DNA of 64,000 nt, taken from Sinorhizobium numidicum (lineage in GTDB: Bacteria > Pseudomonadota > Alphaproteobacteria > Rhizobiales > Rhizobiaceae). The position numbers and the translations under genes were made by a program. This document shows, piece by piece, positions 1 through 7,559 of this stretch (its first letter is position 1; every line of letters begins with the position of its first letter). The DNA is taken from assembly GCF_029892045.1 (NCBI RefSeq), contig NZ_CP120368.1, positions 990,001 through 1,054,000 of the forward strand, read 5' to 3'. Under the pieces are notes generated by a model, which was given only the letters and a program-made list of their open reading frames with translations, was not told where the DNA came from and did not search any database.

Positions 1-1
1 C

Positions 2-793
2 CCGCCGCTGCACGAGTTCCTGCCGAAGACCGACGAGGAAATCGCCGAAGTCGCCGGCGTCCTGTCGCTCGACCCAGCGCATCTGCGCGAGCGGGTGGAC
101 GCGCTACACGAATTCAACCCGATGCTTGGGCATCGCGGTTGCCGCCTGGCGATCTCCTATCCGGAAATTGCCGAAATGCAGGCCCGTGCCATTTTCGAGG
201 CCGCGGTCGAGGCGGCACAGAAGACCGGTGCTCCTGTGGTCCCCGAGATCATGGTGCCGCTCGTGGGTCTGCGCTCCGAGCTCGATTACGTCAAGGAACG
301 GATAGACGCGGTTGCCAAGGATGTGATCGGAGAGGCGGGCATCGGCATCGACTATCTGATCGGCACGATGATCGAGCTGCCGCGGGCGGCCCTGCGGGCC
401 GGCGTGATCGCCGAGGCGGCCGACTTCTTCTCCTTCGGCACCAATGACTTGACGCAGACCACCTTCGGCATCTCGCGTGACGATGCCGCCCAGTTTCTCG
501 CCACCTATCAGCAGAAGGGCATCATCGAACAGGACCCCTTCGTGTCGCTCGATTTCGAAGGCGTCGGCGAGTTGATCCAGATTGCAGCAGAGCGTGGACG
601 CCGCACCAAGAATGGGCTGAAGCTCGGCATTTGCGGCGAGCATGGCGGCGATCCCGCCTCGATCCGCTTCTGCGAGGAGGCGGGGCTCGACTACGTTTCC
701 TGTTCGCCATTCCGGGTGCCGATCGCCCGGCTGGCGGCTGCACAGGCGTCGATCAACGGCAGCAGCAAGGAGCAGGCGTTGGCGGCAAGTTGA
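2..793 (+). CDS. ppdK: Pyruvate, phosphate dikinase, C-terminal part (5' end outside window)
   Basis: The reading frame is open from the first bases, so this is the last 263 residues of a larger protein. PPDK interconverts pyruvate and phosphoenolpyruvate in the cytosol using ATP and phosphate. The fragment is the PEP/pyruvate-binding TIM barrel: the FGTNDLTQ segment lies near fragment residues 145-152, and the GICGEHGGDP motif carries the catalytic cysteine near residue 211. The fragment ends with TGA at 791-793. PEP synthase and PTS enzyme I share this fold, but the motif spellings and the C-terminal length fit PPDK best. A RIME repeat follows about 55 bp downstream. Confidence 0.93.
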   Translation, partial: PPLHEFLPKTDEEIAEVAGVLSLDPAHLRERVDALHEFNPMLGHRGCRLAISYPEIAEMQARAIFEAAVEAAQKTGAPVVPEIMVPLVGLRSELDYVKERIDAVAKDVIGEAGIGIDYLIGTMIELPRAALRAGVIAEAADFFSFGTNDLTQTTFGISRDDAAQFLATYQQKGIIEQDPFVSLDFEGVGELIQIAAERGRRTKNGLKLGICGEHGGDPASIRFCEEAGLDYVSCSPFRVPIARLAAAQASINGSSKEQALAAS

Positions 794-847
794 TGACTGC
801 CGACGCACATTGTCAGACGACGATCGGTGGTCCCGCCCGCTTGAGTC

Positions 848-943
848 CCGCGCGTCTTTTTCAGACGCACAAAGATCGCTGTAGCACTTTGAATCGCTGC
901 ATGTTTTTATCCTTAAATCGGTTCTGATTTAAGGATACATGCA
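848..943 (+). repeat. RIME1-like element, copy 1
   Basis: Two palindromes lie in tandem. The first has the CGTCT/AGACG stem and ends in CGCTGTAG. The second is built on CCTTAAATCGG facing its complement, closed by GCATG/CATGC. The same arrangement recurs at eight other places in this window. It matches the known Rhizobium-specific intergenic mosaic element. It follows the ppdK stop and may act as an mRNA 3' structure. Confidence 0.85.
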
Positions 944-946
944 CTA

Positions 947-994
947 GATCACGATGATTTTAGGTCGGATCGAACTAAAATCATGAACATGATC
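947..994. repeat. Dispersed GATCACGATGATTTT palindrome
   Basis: An imperfect inverted repeat runs from GATCACGATGATTTTAG to CTAAAATCATgaacatGATC around a short centre. A related sequence with the same outer GATCAC..GTGATC arms is at 30898-30942. It directly abuts the RIME copy, giving a mosaic of two repeat types. Confidence 0.55.
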
Positions 995-1056
995 GAGTCT
1001 AATAATTTAGCGCGGGATGCGGGCGGAAAACCGCGCACACTTTTCCTCATCCCGCG

Positions 1057-1341
1057 CTATCGGTTCTGTGTGACGATCACCCGCCGCTCGACGACGACCG
1101 GCCGGTTCCAGCCCCACAACATCAAGTCGTTACTGTAGCGCAGGCTGCGCCGCTCGGCGCGACGGTCGAGTTCGATCCGCTGCAGGCAGGTGGCAAAGGC
1201 GTCGGTGCCCCGTCGGAAGCCGTAGGAGGCACAGGTGTTCGCGTCTGCGGCGCGACGCTCCTCGGGCGTCATCGTCTGGCACGCGGCGAGCAGCAGCCCT
1301 GCGGCTGCGAGCGGCAGCAGTCTCATGGTCATCATCGTCAT
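1057..1341 (-). CDS. Small outer-membrane-type lipoprotein, unknown function
   Basis: The product is about 94 residues. It begins with a short basic start and a hydrophobic signal segment ending in the lipobox LLAAC, so it should be processed by signal peptidase II and lipidated on cysteine. The mature part has two cysteines, a central basic helix and the C-terminal VVVERRVIVTQNR. Several in-frame ATGs occur close together; I chose the one about 6 nt after a GGAG on the minus strand. I recognise the style of small rhizobial lipoproteins but not a function. It stands alone between RIME elements. Confidence 0.72.
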   Translation of the reverse strand: MTMMTMRLLPLAAAGLLLAACQTMTPEERRAADANTCASYGFRRGTDAFATCLQRIELDRRAERRSLRYSNDLMLWGWNRPVVVERRVIVTQNR

Positions 1342-1618
1342 CATCACCTCCTGATCGACGCGCGCAGTGCGCGGCGGTACTGCAGCGTCAACCCGCCATC
1401 GGCGGATGACGAGCGAACAGATCCTCCTGACAGAGGTCGGCCGCAAACCGGGCAGTCATATCCACTGCTGAATGAGGGAAAATGATCGTGGCCTCGCGTT
1501 CTCTGCGCGATGAGGCTGCAAACAAGAGGGAGCGACGCATAACGTTGGATCCGCAGGGCGCGATTCAATCCGATGGAATATCATGCGCCGGTTGCACGCG
1601 ACTGGTCAATCGCCGCCG
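1342..1618. other. Intergenic stretch without a convincing gene
   Basis: Between the small lipoprotein and RIME copy 2 I see no ORF with a ribosome-binding site or recognisable protein features, and no strong hairpin. It presumably carries the promoter of the lipoprotein gene. Confidence 0.5.
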
Positions 1619-1717
1619 ACAGCGCCGTGCGTCTTTTCAGACGCACAAAGATCGCTGTAGCACTTTGAATTTCTGCATGTTTCTCTTAAATCGGCCCCGA
1701 TTCAAGGAAACCTGCAT
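1619..1717 (+). repeat. RIME1-like element, copy 2
   Basis: ACAGCGCCGTGCGTC with its GACGCAC arm is followed by the second palindrome TTAAATCGG-CCCC-GATTCAAGG and closing CTGCAT. One stem mismatch (GATTCAAGG instead of GATTTAAGG) shows slight decay. It lies just beyond the 3' end of the minus-strand gene 1727-2116. Confidence 0.85.
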
Positions 1718-1726
1718 AGCAACGTG

Positions 1727-2116
1727 TCAGATCTGCTCCAGCACGCCGACGAAGGCTTCCGCAAAGCTCTTGAGGTCGGCCGTTCGCTCGCTCGGCTGCT
1801 CCACGCGAATTGTGCTTCCATCCCCATCGAGGCAGACGAACAGGATCATCGGCGCCTTGTCTTCGGTTTCACCGTAACGAATGGCGGCGATCGTCAGACA
1901 ATCTTCAATGAGACCGGAGGCCGGCAGAGCGAAGAGGAATTCGCCGCCGACATCGTCCGCCACCGTGCGGATGAAAGCCGCAAAATCCTCTTTGTTTCCG
2001 GAAAAGTGGTCGAGAGAAAGTTCCAGCTCGAGCAGCGCCATCGGAATGGCCGCTTCGCCAGTCTGAGGCGGAGGGGCGGGGACGGCAATTTCCATGGTTG
2101 TTTCCGATGCGACCAT
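1727..2116 (-). CDS. Hypothetical protein, 129 aa
   Basis: An acidic cytoplasmic-type protein of 129 residues with no signal peptide or membrane segment. The composition (alternating hydrophobic strands such as TIAAIRYGE and MILFVCLDGDG) suggests a small alpha/beta fold. It starts at ATG 2114-2116; an ATG seven codons in is an alternative. I do not recognise the family. It is flanked on both sides by RIME copies, so it is transcribed alone. Coding is supported by codon-position GC bias and uninterrupted length rather than by homology that I can name. Confidence 0.6.
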   Translation of the reverse strand: MVASETTMEIAVPAPPPQTGEAAIPMALLELELSLDHFSGNKEDFAAFIRTVADDVGGEFLFALPASGLIEDCLTIAAIRYGETEDKAPMILFVCLDGDGSTIRVEQPSERTADLKSFAEAFVGVLEQI

Positions 2117-2147
2117 GATGTTTCTCCGTTGCTTGCCGCGCGTTTGT

Positions 2148-2249
2148 TACAGCGCCGTGCATCTTTCAGAGGCACAAAGGTCGCTGCAACACTTTGACCT
2201 GCTGCATGGCTTTATTCTTAAATCGGTTCCGATTTAAGGAACCATGCAG
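2148..2249 (+). repeat. RIME1-like element, copy 3
   Basis: Starts with TACAGCGCCGTGC and ends with the GATTTAAGGAACCATGCAG arm. Both palindromes are nearly intact. It separates the hypothetical gene at 1727-2116 from the DUF1499 gene. Confidence 0.85.
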
Positions 2250-2470
2250 TGGCTTTCGATGCCGGCCAAATGCCTCCAGTTCACTTCCCCGGTCCCGAAA
2301 CAGCCGGCCGGAAATATCATGTCCAATAGCTTGTTAACGAGAATGGCGAATTTGCGGCGCCTATGCAACCGCATAGTGTTTGTTCGGATGGCCAGAGCAT
2401 TTCTGTTCCCAGGGCATCGGCCATGGTCTAAGAAAGCGAGGTCTGTTCCGCCTGGGATTGATTCCGTTAT
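2250..2470. other. Upstream region of the DUF1499 gene
   Basis: No ORF with a credible start is seen here on either strand. The stretch between RIME copy 3 and the DUF1499 start must hold that gene's promoter, but I cannot assign -35/-10 boxes with confidence. Confidence 0.4.
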
Positions 2471-3379
2471 ATGATTGTTCGCTACGAGCGTCCCTATTCC
2501 CATGCTGCCCATTGGGCGCGCCGTTTGGCCCGCATCGCCTTTGCGATCTTCGTGCTGTCGGTACTGGCGCATCGTTTCGGTCCCCTGACGACCCCGCATT
2601 TTCTGGCGCTGGCGTCGCTATCCGGCGCCTTTGCCTTGATCGGCCTGCTGCTGGCGGCCATCGGCCTCACGCGTCTGTGGCAGGTGGCGGCGGTCGGCGG
2701 CATCGCTTCGATCTCGGCTATCGCCTATGCGGCGCTTCCGCTCGGCTTTCTCGGCTATGGAGCCGTGCAGTATCTGATGCGGCCGGCTATCTACGATATC
2801 AGCACCGACACGGTGACGCCGCCGCCTTGGATCAAGGTGCCCGAGGCGGAAAGGAGTTGGCTGAAACGCAACCCGACCGTTACGCCGCAGGATCGCGAGG
2901 CGCGGATCGCCGCTTATCCGGGGCTCACCGGCCGGCGCTATGATGGCGCACTCGACCGCGTGTTTCAGGGCGTCCGCAAGGTCGTCGATGAAACGCGCGT
3001 CGGCACGACGGCGGAACTCGGGACCGAAAACGCGCGGGCCAACCTTGAGGATCTGGCGGTGCGGTCTGGCGCGGGTGCGGATGCGAATAGCGAGCCGGAT
3101 GTCATTCCGGTGCCGGCCTGGCGGCCCGCGCCGGGGCTCGATGGCGGCATACCGGGACGCCGCTCGGGCGATGTCGTGCTGCAGGGCGAATGGCGCACTT
3201 TGATCGTCGGCTTCCGCTTCGACGTGCTGATCAGGCTGCGCGAGGAGGCGGAGACCACCCTTGTCGATCTGCGGGTGGCCTCGCGCTACGGGCCGCATGA
3301 CCTCGGCATGGGCGCTCAGTTCGCGGAAGAATTTTTGCGGGCTCTCGATGCAGAACTGCTGGGGATAGCCGGCGATTGA
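2471..3379 (+). CDS. DUF1499 family membrane protein
   Basis: 302 residues. Three hydrophobic segments lie near residues 17-35, 43-67 and 72-98. They are followed by a soluble region from about residue 108 to the end that has the DUF1499 pattern (YDGALDRVFQGVRKVV and a late RVASRYGPHDLGMGA segment). DUF1499 proteins are widespread in rhizobia and of unknown biochemical role; the extra N-terminal membrane segments place this one in the inner membrane. It converges with the MBL-fold gene, with only about 10 bp between the two stops. Confidence 0.8.
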   Translation: MIVRYERPYSHAAHWARRLARIAFAIFVLSVLAHRFGPLTTPHFLALASLSGAFALIGLLLAAIGLTRLWQVAAVGGIASISAIAYAALPLGFLGYGAVQYLMRPAIYDISTDTVTPPPWIKVPEAERSWLKRNPTVTPQDREARIAAYPGLTGRRYDGALDRVFQGVRKVVDETRVGTTAELGTENARANLEDLAVRSGAGADANSEPDVIPVPAWRPAPGLDGGIPGRRSGDVVLQGEWRTLIVGFRFDVLIRLREEAETTLVDLRVASRYGPHDLGMGAQFAEEFLRALDAELLGIAGD

Positions 3380-3389
3380 TCGCGGCCCT

Positions 3390-4313
3390 TCATCCGGCGC
3401 CGCCGGGCATCAGGCGATAATCGCCGAGAAGCGAGGGCGGTCCATCGGTCTCGACGCGGCCCTGCTCGATCAGGTCTTCCATGTGGGCAAGGACTGAGAG
3501 CTCTGCCGCCCCGTGAAGCCGCGGATCGGTCGAAGCATAGATCACCTTCACCATATCCGGGATCTTCCGGTCGCCGGCGCTGATGCGTTCGAGTACGGCG
3601 CGCTCGCGCATCTTGCGATGCGCCCTGAGCCCGCGCAGGAACGAGCCGGGCTCGGTAACCGGGCCGCCATGGCCGGGCAGATAGAGCCGGTCGTCGCGCC
3701 CGAGGAGCTTTTCGAGCGAAGCCATATAGTCGGCCATGGCGCCATCCGGCGGCGCGACGATGGTCGTCGCCCAGGCCATCACGTGGTCGGCGGAAAAGAG
3801 GATGCCCGTGTGATCAAGCGCAAAGGCCATGTGGTTAGCCGTGTGTCCCGGCGTGGCAAGCGCCGTAAGTCTCCAGCCATCGCCTTCGACCTTTGCGCCG
3901 TCCGAGAGGGCGACGTCGGGGGCAAATTCCATATCCGAGCTTTCGGCGAAGGGATTGGTTTCGCCCTGGTGCAAGGGCCGGGCGCCCCGATGCGGACCTT
4001 CACCAATGATCAGCGCCCCTGTCGCAGCCTTGAGGCGGCGGGCGAGTGGCGAATGGTCGCGATGCGTATGGCTGACGGCGATATGGGTCACCTCGCGACC
4101 TTCAAGCGCTGTCATCAGCGCGTTGAAATGCGCGGCATCCTCCGGCCCCGGATCGATGACCACGACGGAGCGGCGGCCGACGATATAGGTATTGGTGCCG
4201 TGGAAGGTGAAGGGACCGGGGTTGTTGACGGTAATGCGCTGCACGTCCTCTGCAACCGCCACCGCCTGGCCGTGGGCCGGCTTGAAATCGAGATCGAACT
4301 CCGGGCCTTGCAT
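3390..4313 (-). CDS. MBL-fold metallo-hydrolase (LACTB2/glyoxalase II-like)
   Basis: The metallo-beta-lactamase signature HTHRDHS is near residues 82-88. GHTANH and SADH supply further metal ligands, and a late PGHGGP histidine is near residue 215, so both metal ions should be bound. The C-terminal part has the winged-helix-like extension seen in LACTB2-type hydrolases. I start it at the ATG at 4311-4313, which has AGGAAG 7 nt upstream; a GTG seven codons earlier overlaps the cupin stop codon (GTGA). It lies directly downstream of the cupin gene and is probably co-transcribed. The substrate is unknown. Confidence 0.82.
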   Translation of the reverse strand: MQGPEFDLDFKPAHGQAVAVAEDVQRITVNNPGPFTFHGTNTYIVGRRSVVVIDPGPEDAAHFNALMTALEGREVTHIAVSHTHRDHSPLARRLKAATGALIIGEGPHRGARPLHQGETNPFAESSDMEFAPDVALSDGAKVEGDGWRLTALATPGHTANHMAFALDHTGILFSADHVMAWATTIVAPPDGAMADYMASLEKLLGRDDRLYLPGHGGPVTEPGSFLRGLRAHRKMRERAVLERISAGDRKIPDMVKVIYASTDPRLHGAAELSVLAHMEDLIEQGRVETDGPPSLLGDYRLMPGGAG

Positions 4314-4330
4314 GCGTCTCTTCCTGGCTT

Positions 4331-4627
4331 TCACTTGTATTCGATCTCGATGAAGGACATCGGCTCGCTGCCCGCATTGACGACATTATGCGCGACGCCC
4401 GCGTCGCGCCGGTAAGCGATGCCCTTTGCGACATCGACCCTGCGGCTGCCGCCTTCCTCTTCCACCAGGAACTGGCAGTCCGTCATCGGCACGACGACAT
4501 AGCCGAGCCCGTGAACGTGGTGCCCCGTATCGGCGCCAGGCTCGAAATCCCAACGGATGATGCGCACGACGGTGTCGTCGAGCAGAACGGTTGGAACGGC
4601 AGGCGGGCGGGCGCGAAACGGGCTCAT
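4331..4627 (-). CDS. Small cupin-domain protein
   Basis: About 98 residues forming a single cupin barrel. Motif 1 is G-x-x-x-x-x-HVH-x-x-x-x-x-x (GADTGHHVHGLGYVVV) and motif 2 includes GVAHNVVNAG. The paired histidines indicate a metal-binding site. I chose the ATG at 4625-4627, with GGAG 6 nt upstream, over upstream TTG/ATG codons. The gene precedes and overlaps or abuts the MBL-hydrolase gene, suggesting a two-gene operon. The function cannot be read from sequence; such cupins include isomerases, dioxygenases and simple sensors. Confidence 0.8.
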   Translation of the reverse strand: MSPFRARPPAVPTVLLDDTVVRIIRWDFEPGADTGHHVHGLGYVVVPMTDCQFLVEEEGGSRRVDVAKGIAYRRDAGVAHNVVNAGSEPMSFIEIEYK

Positions 4628-4854
4628 CAAGGTCTCCATTTGCGGCGACAATAGGCCAAAGGATCGAAGGAGGAAACGGGCCTAGGTACAGGATCGTTAG
4701 CCATTGCGGCCTTTGGGCGAATGAGCGGATGCCGTGTGGAAGGAAGGTAGGCAGTAACAAATTTGCGCGCAACGCGAAGTTAAGCATTGTGACGGCGCAC
4801 GAGCTTTGCTAATCAGGCGCTCGATTTGGCGAGGTAATTTCTCGCCAGCTCCGT

Positions 4855-4929
4855 TGGGGCGTAGCCAAGCGGTAAGGCAGCGGTTTTTGGTACCGCCATT
4901 CCCTGGTTCGAATCCAGGCGCCCCAGCCA
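4855..4929 (+). tRNA. tRNA-Gln (anticodon TTG)
   Basis: Acceptor arms TGGGGCG (4855-4861) and CGCCCCA (4919-4925) pair fully. The anticodon stem GCGGT/ACCGC encloses TTTTGGT, giving anticodon TTG. The T arm is CCTGG-TTCGAAT-CCAGG. The CCA end is encoded (4927-4929). Confidence 0.97.
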
Positions 4930-5010
4930 CATTCGATCAAAATACCTTCGAAGCGACAAAAAACGCCGACTTTCGCCGGCGGATTTCTGACGATGTTTGG
5001 TCGGTTGGTT

Positions 5011-5424
5011 TCACTCCGCCTTCGCGCCACCCAAGAACTCTTCGCACCAGCTCGGGCCGTTTGCGCGTTTGCGGTCGCCGGCGATGCGGATTGAGCGGAT
5101 GACGTAGTCGGAGGAGACGGTGAGTTGGACGGCGCAGCTCAGATATTCCGTACGGGCGGCGGAAATGCGCTTGCCGCGTTTGCCGTCGGCGGTTTTTTCG
5201 TATTCGGCCGGGATCTTGCGGGTCTTGTAGCCGCCCTTCCAGCTATAGATGGTGTCGCTTCCGGCTTCGACGTCGGAAATCGGCGGGCCGTATTGGGCGA
5301 AGAAGGTGCCGGCGGGCTGGCCCAGCCAGCGGGCCTCGACCGCGTTTCTCGTCACCCCTGTAGTCGTCGTACAGCCGGCAAGGACCAGCGCAAGGCCGGC
5401 CACCGTCATCATGCGGAAGTTCAT
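5011..5424 (-). CDS. Lipoprotein, unknown function, 137 aa
   Basis: The first 18 residues form a lipoprotein signal with lipobox LAGC followed by a Thr-rich linker. The mature part resembles small SmpA/BamE-like rhizobial lipoproteins only in its general layout: WLGQPAGTFFAQYGPP followed by an SDTIYSWKGG segment, a pattern also seen in periplasmic proteins that compare a gene product with an expected YG.P motif. Two later cysteines (SCAVQ and WCEEF) could form a disulfide. It lies alone between two tRNA genes. The role is unknown. Confidence 0.78.
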   Translation of the reverse strand: MNFRMMTVAGLALVLAGCTTTTGVTRNAVEARWLGQPAGTFFAQYGPPISDVEAGSDTIYSWKGGYKTRKIPAEYEKTADGKRGKRISAARTEYLSCAVQLTVSSDYVIRSIRIAGDRKRANGPSWCEEFLGGAKAE

Positions 5425-5714
5425 ATCTCTGTCCCTTTGGTGCTTGTCCTGAAATCTGCAGCGCGGAAGGCCGGAATCCCCCGGTTTTCCAAGCGATCCG
5501 TTGAGCCTCTAACGTCAAAAGGAAGGAAAGAAAATCGGCTCCCGGCGTTCCGATTCAGGAAAATCCGAAGCGTTGCAGAAACGCCCTATTTTGGCGCGCG
5601 GCGGCGGGTGTGGACAGGCGTTCCTTCGGTCGAATTTTGGTGGTGCGGGCATTCTTTTTTGAGCTAGGCGCTTGTGAAATCGAAAATGCTGTTCTATAGA
5701 GGCGCCGCTGGTCA

Positions 5715-5791
5715 CGGAGTGTAGCGCAGTCTGGTAGCGCACCACGTTCGGGACGTGGGGGTCGAGTGTTCGAATCACTCCACTCCGACCA
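5715..5791 (+). tRNA. tRNA-Pro (anticodon CGG)
   Basis: Acceptor arms CGGAGTG (5715-5721) and CACTCCG (5781-5787) pair. The anticodon stem CCACG/CGTGG encloses TTCGGGA, giving anticodon CGG. The T arm is GAGTG-TTCGAAT-CACTC, and CCA is encoded at 5789-5791. Confidence 0.97.
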
Positions 5792-5950
5792 GCTTACAAC
5801 CTCCCGAAATCATCGAATTATCAGCGTTTTTCGCGTCGTAGGTTTGGCGTCGACGCTACGTCTTACCAACAGAAACGACTCTATCGGCGGCATTTCCTCC
5901 TGAACTCGTTTGATAAGGTCGTCGCCGGTATAACCGAAGCGCGTTGCATG

Positions 5951-6023
5951 TGGCGGCGGGCGAGGGGTCGAAGCTCGACACCGCAGTCGGAAGCCGACGC
6001 TCTACGCACTGAGCTACAGCCGC
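5951..6023 (-). pseudogene. Degenerate tRNA-like sequence
   Basis: Read on the minus strand, the sequence begins GCGGCTGTAGCTCAG and has a normal D arm (GCTC/GAGC), a T-loop TTCGACC with a nearly paired stem and a terminal CCA. The anticodon stem does not pair properly (TCGGC against TGCGG), and the acceptor has a mismatch and an extra base before CCA. It therefore looks like a decayed tRNA copy rather than a working gene. It lies about 160 bp after tRNA-Pro. Confidence 0.55.
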
Positions 6024-6531
6024 AACGGAATGCCACGGTGGTAGTCCCCGGGGTCCGGAAAGTTCTATCCGGCAGGCAAGAGGGGGCAACGACAGCAGGC
6101 CGAACGCACCGGCCGAAGCGTGAAGCGGACGGGCTTAGGGTCGAGTGTGGGTCATCGGAATGGTGTTGCTTTCCTGCAACGATTCATGTGTGATTTCTAC
6201 AATTCGAAATTGTGTACTTGCCGATCGGCCAGTCTCGTGTAATGTAACGCTATCCGCAATTCAATCAGAGGAGGCGTGAAATGGAATCTATTCTCGTGTT
6301 TGTGCGCCTCTCTGGCGGGACGGCTATCATGGCTTCGATGTGTCGTGCATCTAGCCCAAGCCGATTTTGGTTCCAGGGCCTCTAAGCCCCGGATTTCCGC
6401 CGTTTGGCATTTTCCCATCTGATCTGACGTGACCGGCTGACGGAGCGACTGTTCGCATTTCCGCGTCCGCATCCGCGCGTCTTTTGACCTACGAGAGGAC
6501 CTGGCTGCGCGTTGCGCCGGGACAGAAGCTC
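6024..6531. other. Gene-poor stretch before the DUF1127 gene
   Basis: No ORF here has a convincing start signal, and codon-position bias is weak on both strands. It is a spacer between the decayed tRNA and the DUF1127 gene. It could hold a promoter or a small RNA, but nothing in the sequence singles one out. Confidence 0.4.
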
Positions 6532-6768
6532 ATGCGCGAAGCACAATTTTTAGTTGTCGATACCCTTGCGGCAACGGTCGACGAACTGTGCCGGAAATTC
6601 GGCGTCTGGAAGACCACGGGTGCGTTGATTCTGGCCGCCTGGAGGCGTCGTCAAATGAAGAACCAGATGTCTCACCTGCCAAATCGCATGCTCCGCGATA
6701 TCGGCCTTCCGGAGAGTGAGAACGCGCCCGGGGAAGCCAGATTTTTCCCTTGGGATGTCCGGTTTTAA
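6532..6768 (+). CDS. DUF1127 domain protein
   Basis: About 78 residues. The C-terminal half matches the short DUF1127 helix pattern: a tryptophan- and arginine-rich AAWRRRQMKNQM, then LPNRMLRDIGLPES. In rhizobia and Agrobacterium such arginine-rich small proteins are linked to stress and phosphate responses and RNA turnover; no specific role is claimed here. The ATG at 6532 is preceded only by a weak purine stretch, and a TTG at 6484 would add 16 residues. A RIME element starts 14 bp after the stop codon. Confidence 0.72.
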   Translation: MREAQFLVVDTLAATVDELCRKFGVWKTTGALILAAWRRRQMKNQMSHLPNRMLRDIGLPESENAPGEARFFPWDVRF

Positions 6769-6781
6769 GGCAAGGTGACAT

Positions 6782-6885
6782 CTACAGCGCCGCGCGTCTA
6801 ATTAGACGCGCAAAGTTCGCTGTAGCACTTTGAATCGCTGCATGATTTTGTCCTTAAATCGGTTCCGATTTAAGGAATCATGCAG
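6782..6885 (+). repeat. RIME1-like element, copy 4
   Basis: CTACAGCGCCGCGCGTCTAA with its TTAGACGCGC arm is followed by TCCTTAAATCGG/CCGATTTAAGGA closed by CATGA/TCATG. Both palindromes are complete. It lies immediately 3' of the DUF1127 gene. Confidence 0.88.
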
Positions 6886-7104
6886 TAAGGCCTCGGCGGC
6901 TTGTCCGCCGGGGCTGGCCTGCTTAGGCAGGCGGACTGTCCCACGACGTTCGAAGCGGTGAAACAGCCCTATCGGTCATCATGGCCGACGGGCCACCTTA
7001 CCAAGTGAGGACCGCATTGAAAGGCCCCCAGTGGCGGCAATCGCATCAACCTGAATCGTTTCTTGGAAGTGTGCCGTTTTGAGACGCTGCCGGCTTCGTT
7101 GCTA

Positions 7105-7208
7105 CTGCATGTTTCCTTAAATCGGAGCCGATTTAAGGATAAAAACATGCAGCAATTCAAAGTGCTACAGCGACCTTTGTGCGTCTGAAAAGACGCACAG
7201 CGCTGTAG
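7105..7208 (-). repeat. RIME1-like element, copy 5 (opposite orientation)
   Basis: This copy reads in reverse: CTGCATG, CCTTAAATCGG/CCGATTTAAGG, then GCGTCTGAAAAGACGC and CGCTGTAG. It lies about 220 bp from copy 4 in inverted orientation. The intervening 6886-7104 shows no convincing gene. Confidence 0.88.
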
Positions 7209-7326
7209 GGCGCCCAGCGGGCTTTATTGTTCACTAAGAAACGTCCTGTTTCCAAAACGCTGTCTTCTCAAAGTGAACGATGGACGCGATGATGCCTTCA
7301 ACGAATGCATCCTCTGCGAGACAGCG

Positions 7327-7470
7327 ATGTCGAAGGAACCAATTTTCACACTGCGCGAAATCCTTATCTGGTCCGTCATCCTGGGCAGTGTCGTCGGCTA
7401 TCAGCTTTGGCGGCATGCCGATCTACCGCCGCTGACCATCGATCTGGCGACCATCGAGAGGCACGCCTGA
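7327..7470 (+). CDS. Possible small single-pass membrane protein, 47 aa
   Basis: An ATG at 7327 opens a 47-residue frame with one hydrophobic segment (ILIWSVILGSVVGYQLW) flanked by charged residues, as in small inner-membrane peptides. An upstream GTG at 7273 would add 18 residues. The Shine-Dalgarno match is weak, and I recognise no family. It is convergent with cysN, whose terminator lies just downstream. Treat it as a candidate small protein only. Confidence 0.35.
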   Translation: MSKEPIFTLREILIWSVILGSVVGYQLWRHADLPPLTIDLATIERHA

Positions 7471-7511
7471 TGATCGCCGGCAGAGGAAAGTATGAAGCGG
7501 CGTTCGCCAAC

Positions 7512-7536
7512 GAAAAAGGGGGCCGCGTGGCCCCCT
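7512..7536 (-). terminator. Intrinsic terminator of the cysHDN operon
   Basis: On the minus strand the stem AGGGGGCC-ACGC-GGCCCCCT is followed by a T run. It starts about 24 bp after the cysN stop. Confidence 0.8.
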
Positions 7537-7559
7537 GTCGATCGTCGCAAAATCGTTGA

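Noticed and set aside
1482..1877. Frames that run through RIME copies giving MFLSLNR-like peptides
   Set aside because: The peptides are translations of the repeat itself and recur wherever it occurs; not genes.
6197..6472. A 91-codon minus-strand frame in the gene-poor region
   Set aside because: No ribosome-binding site, no recognisable domain and weak codon bias; likely chance.
6980..7081. A 33-codon frame starting MADGPPYQVRTALKG
   Set aside because: No Shine-Dalgarno before the ATG and position next to a RIME element; not enough support.
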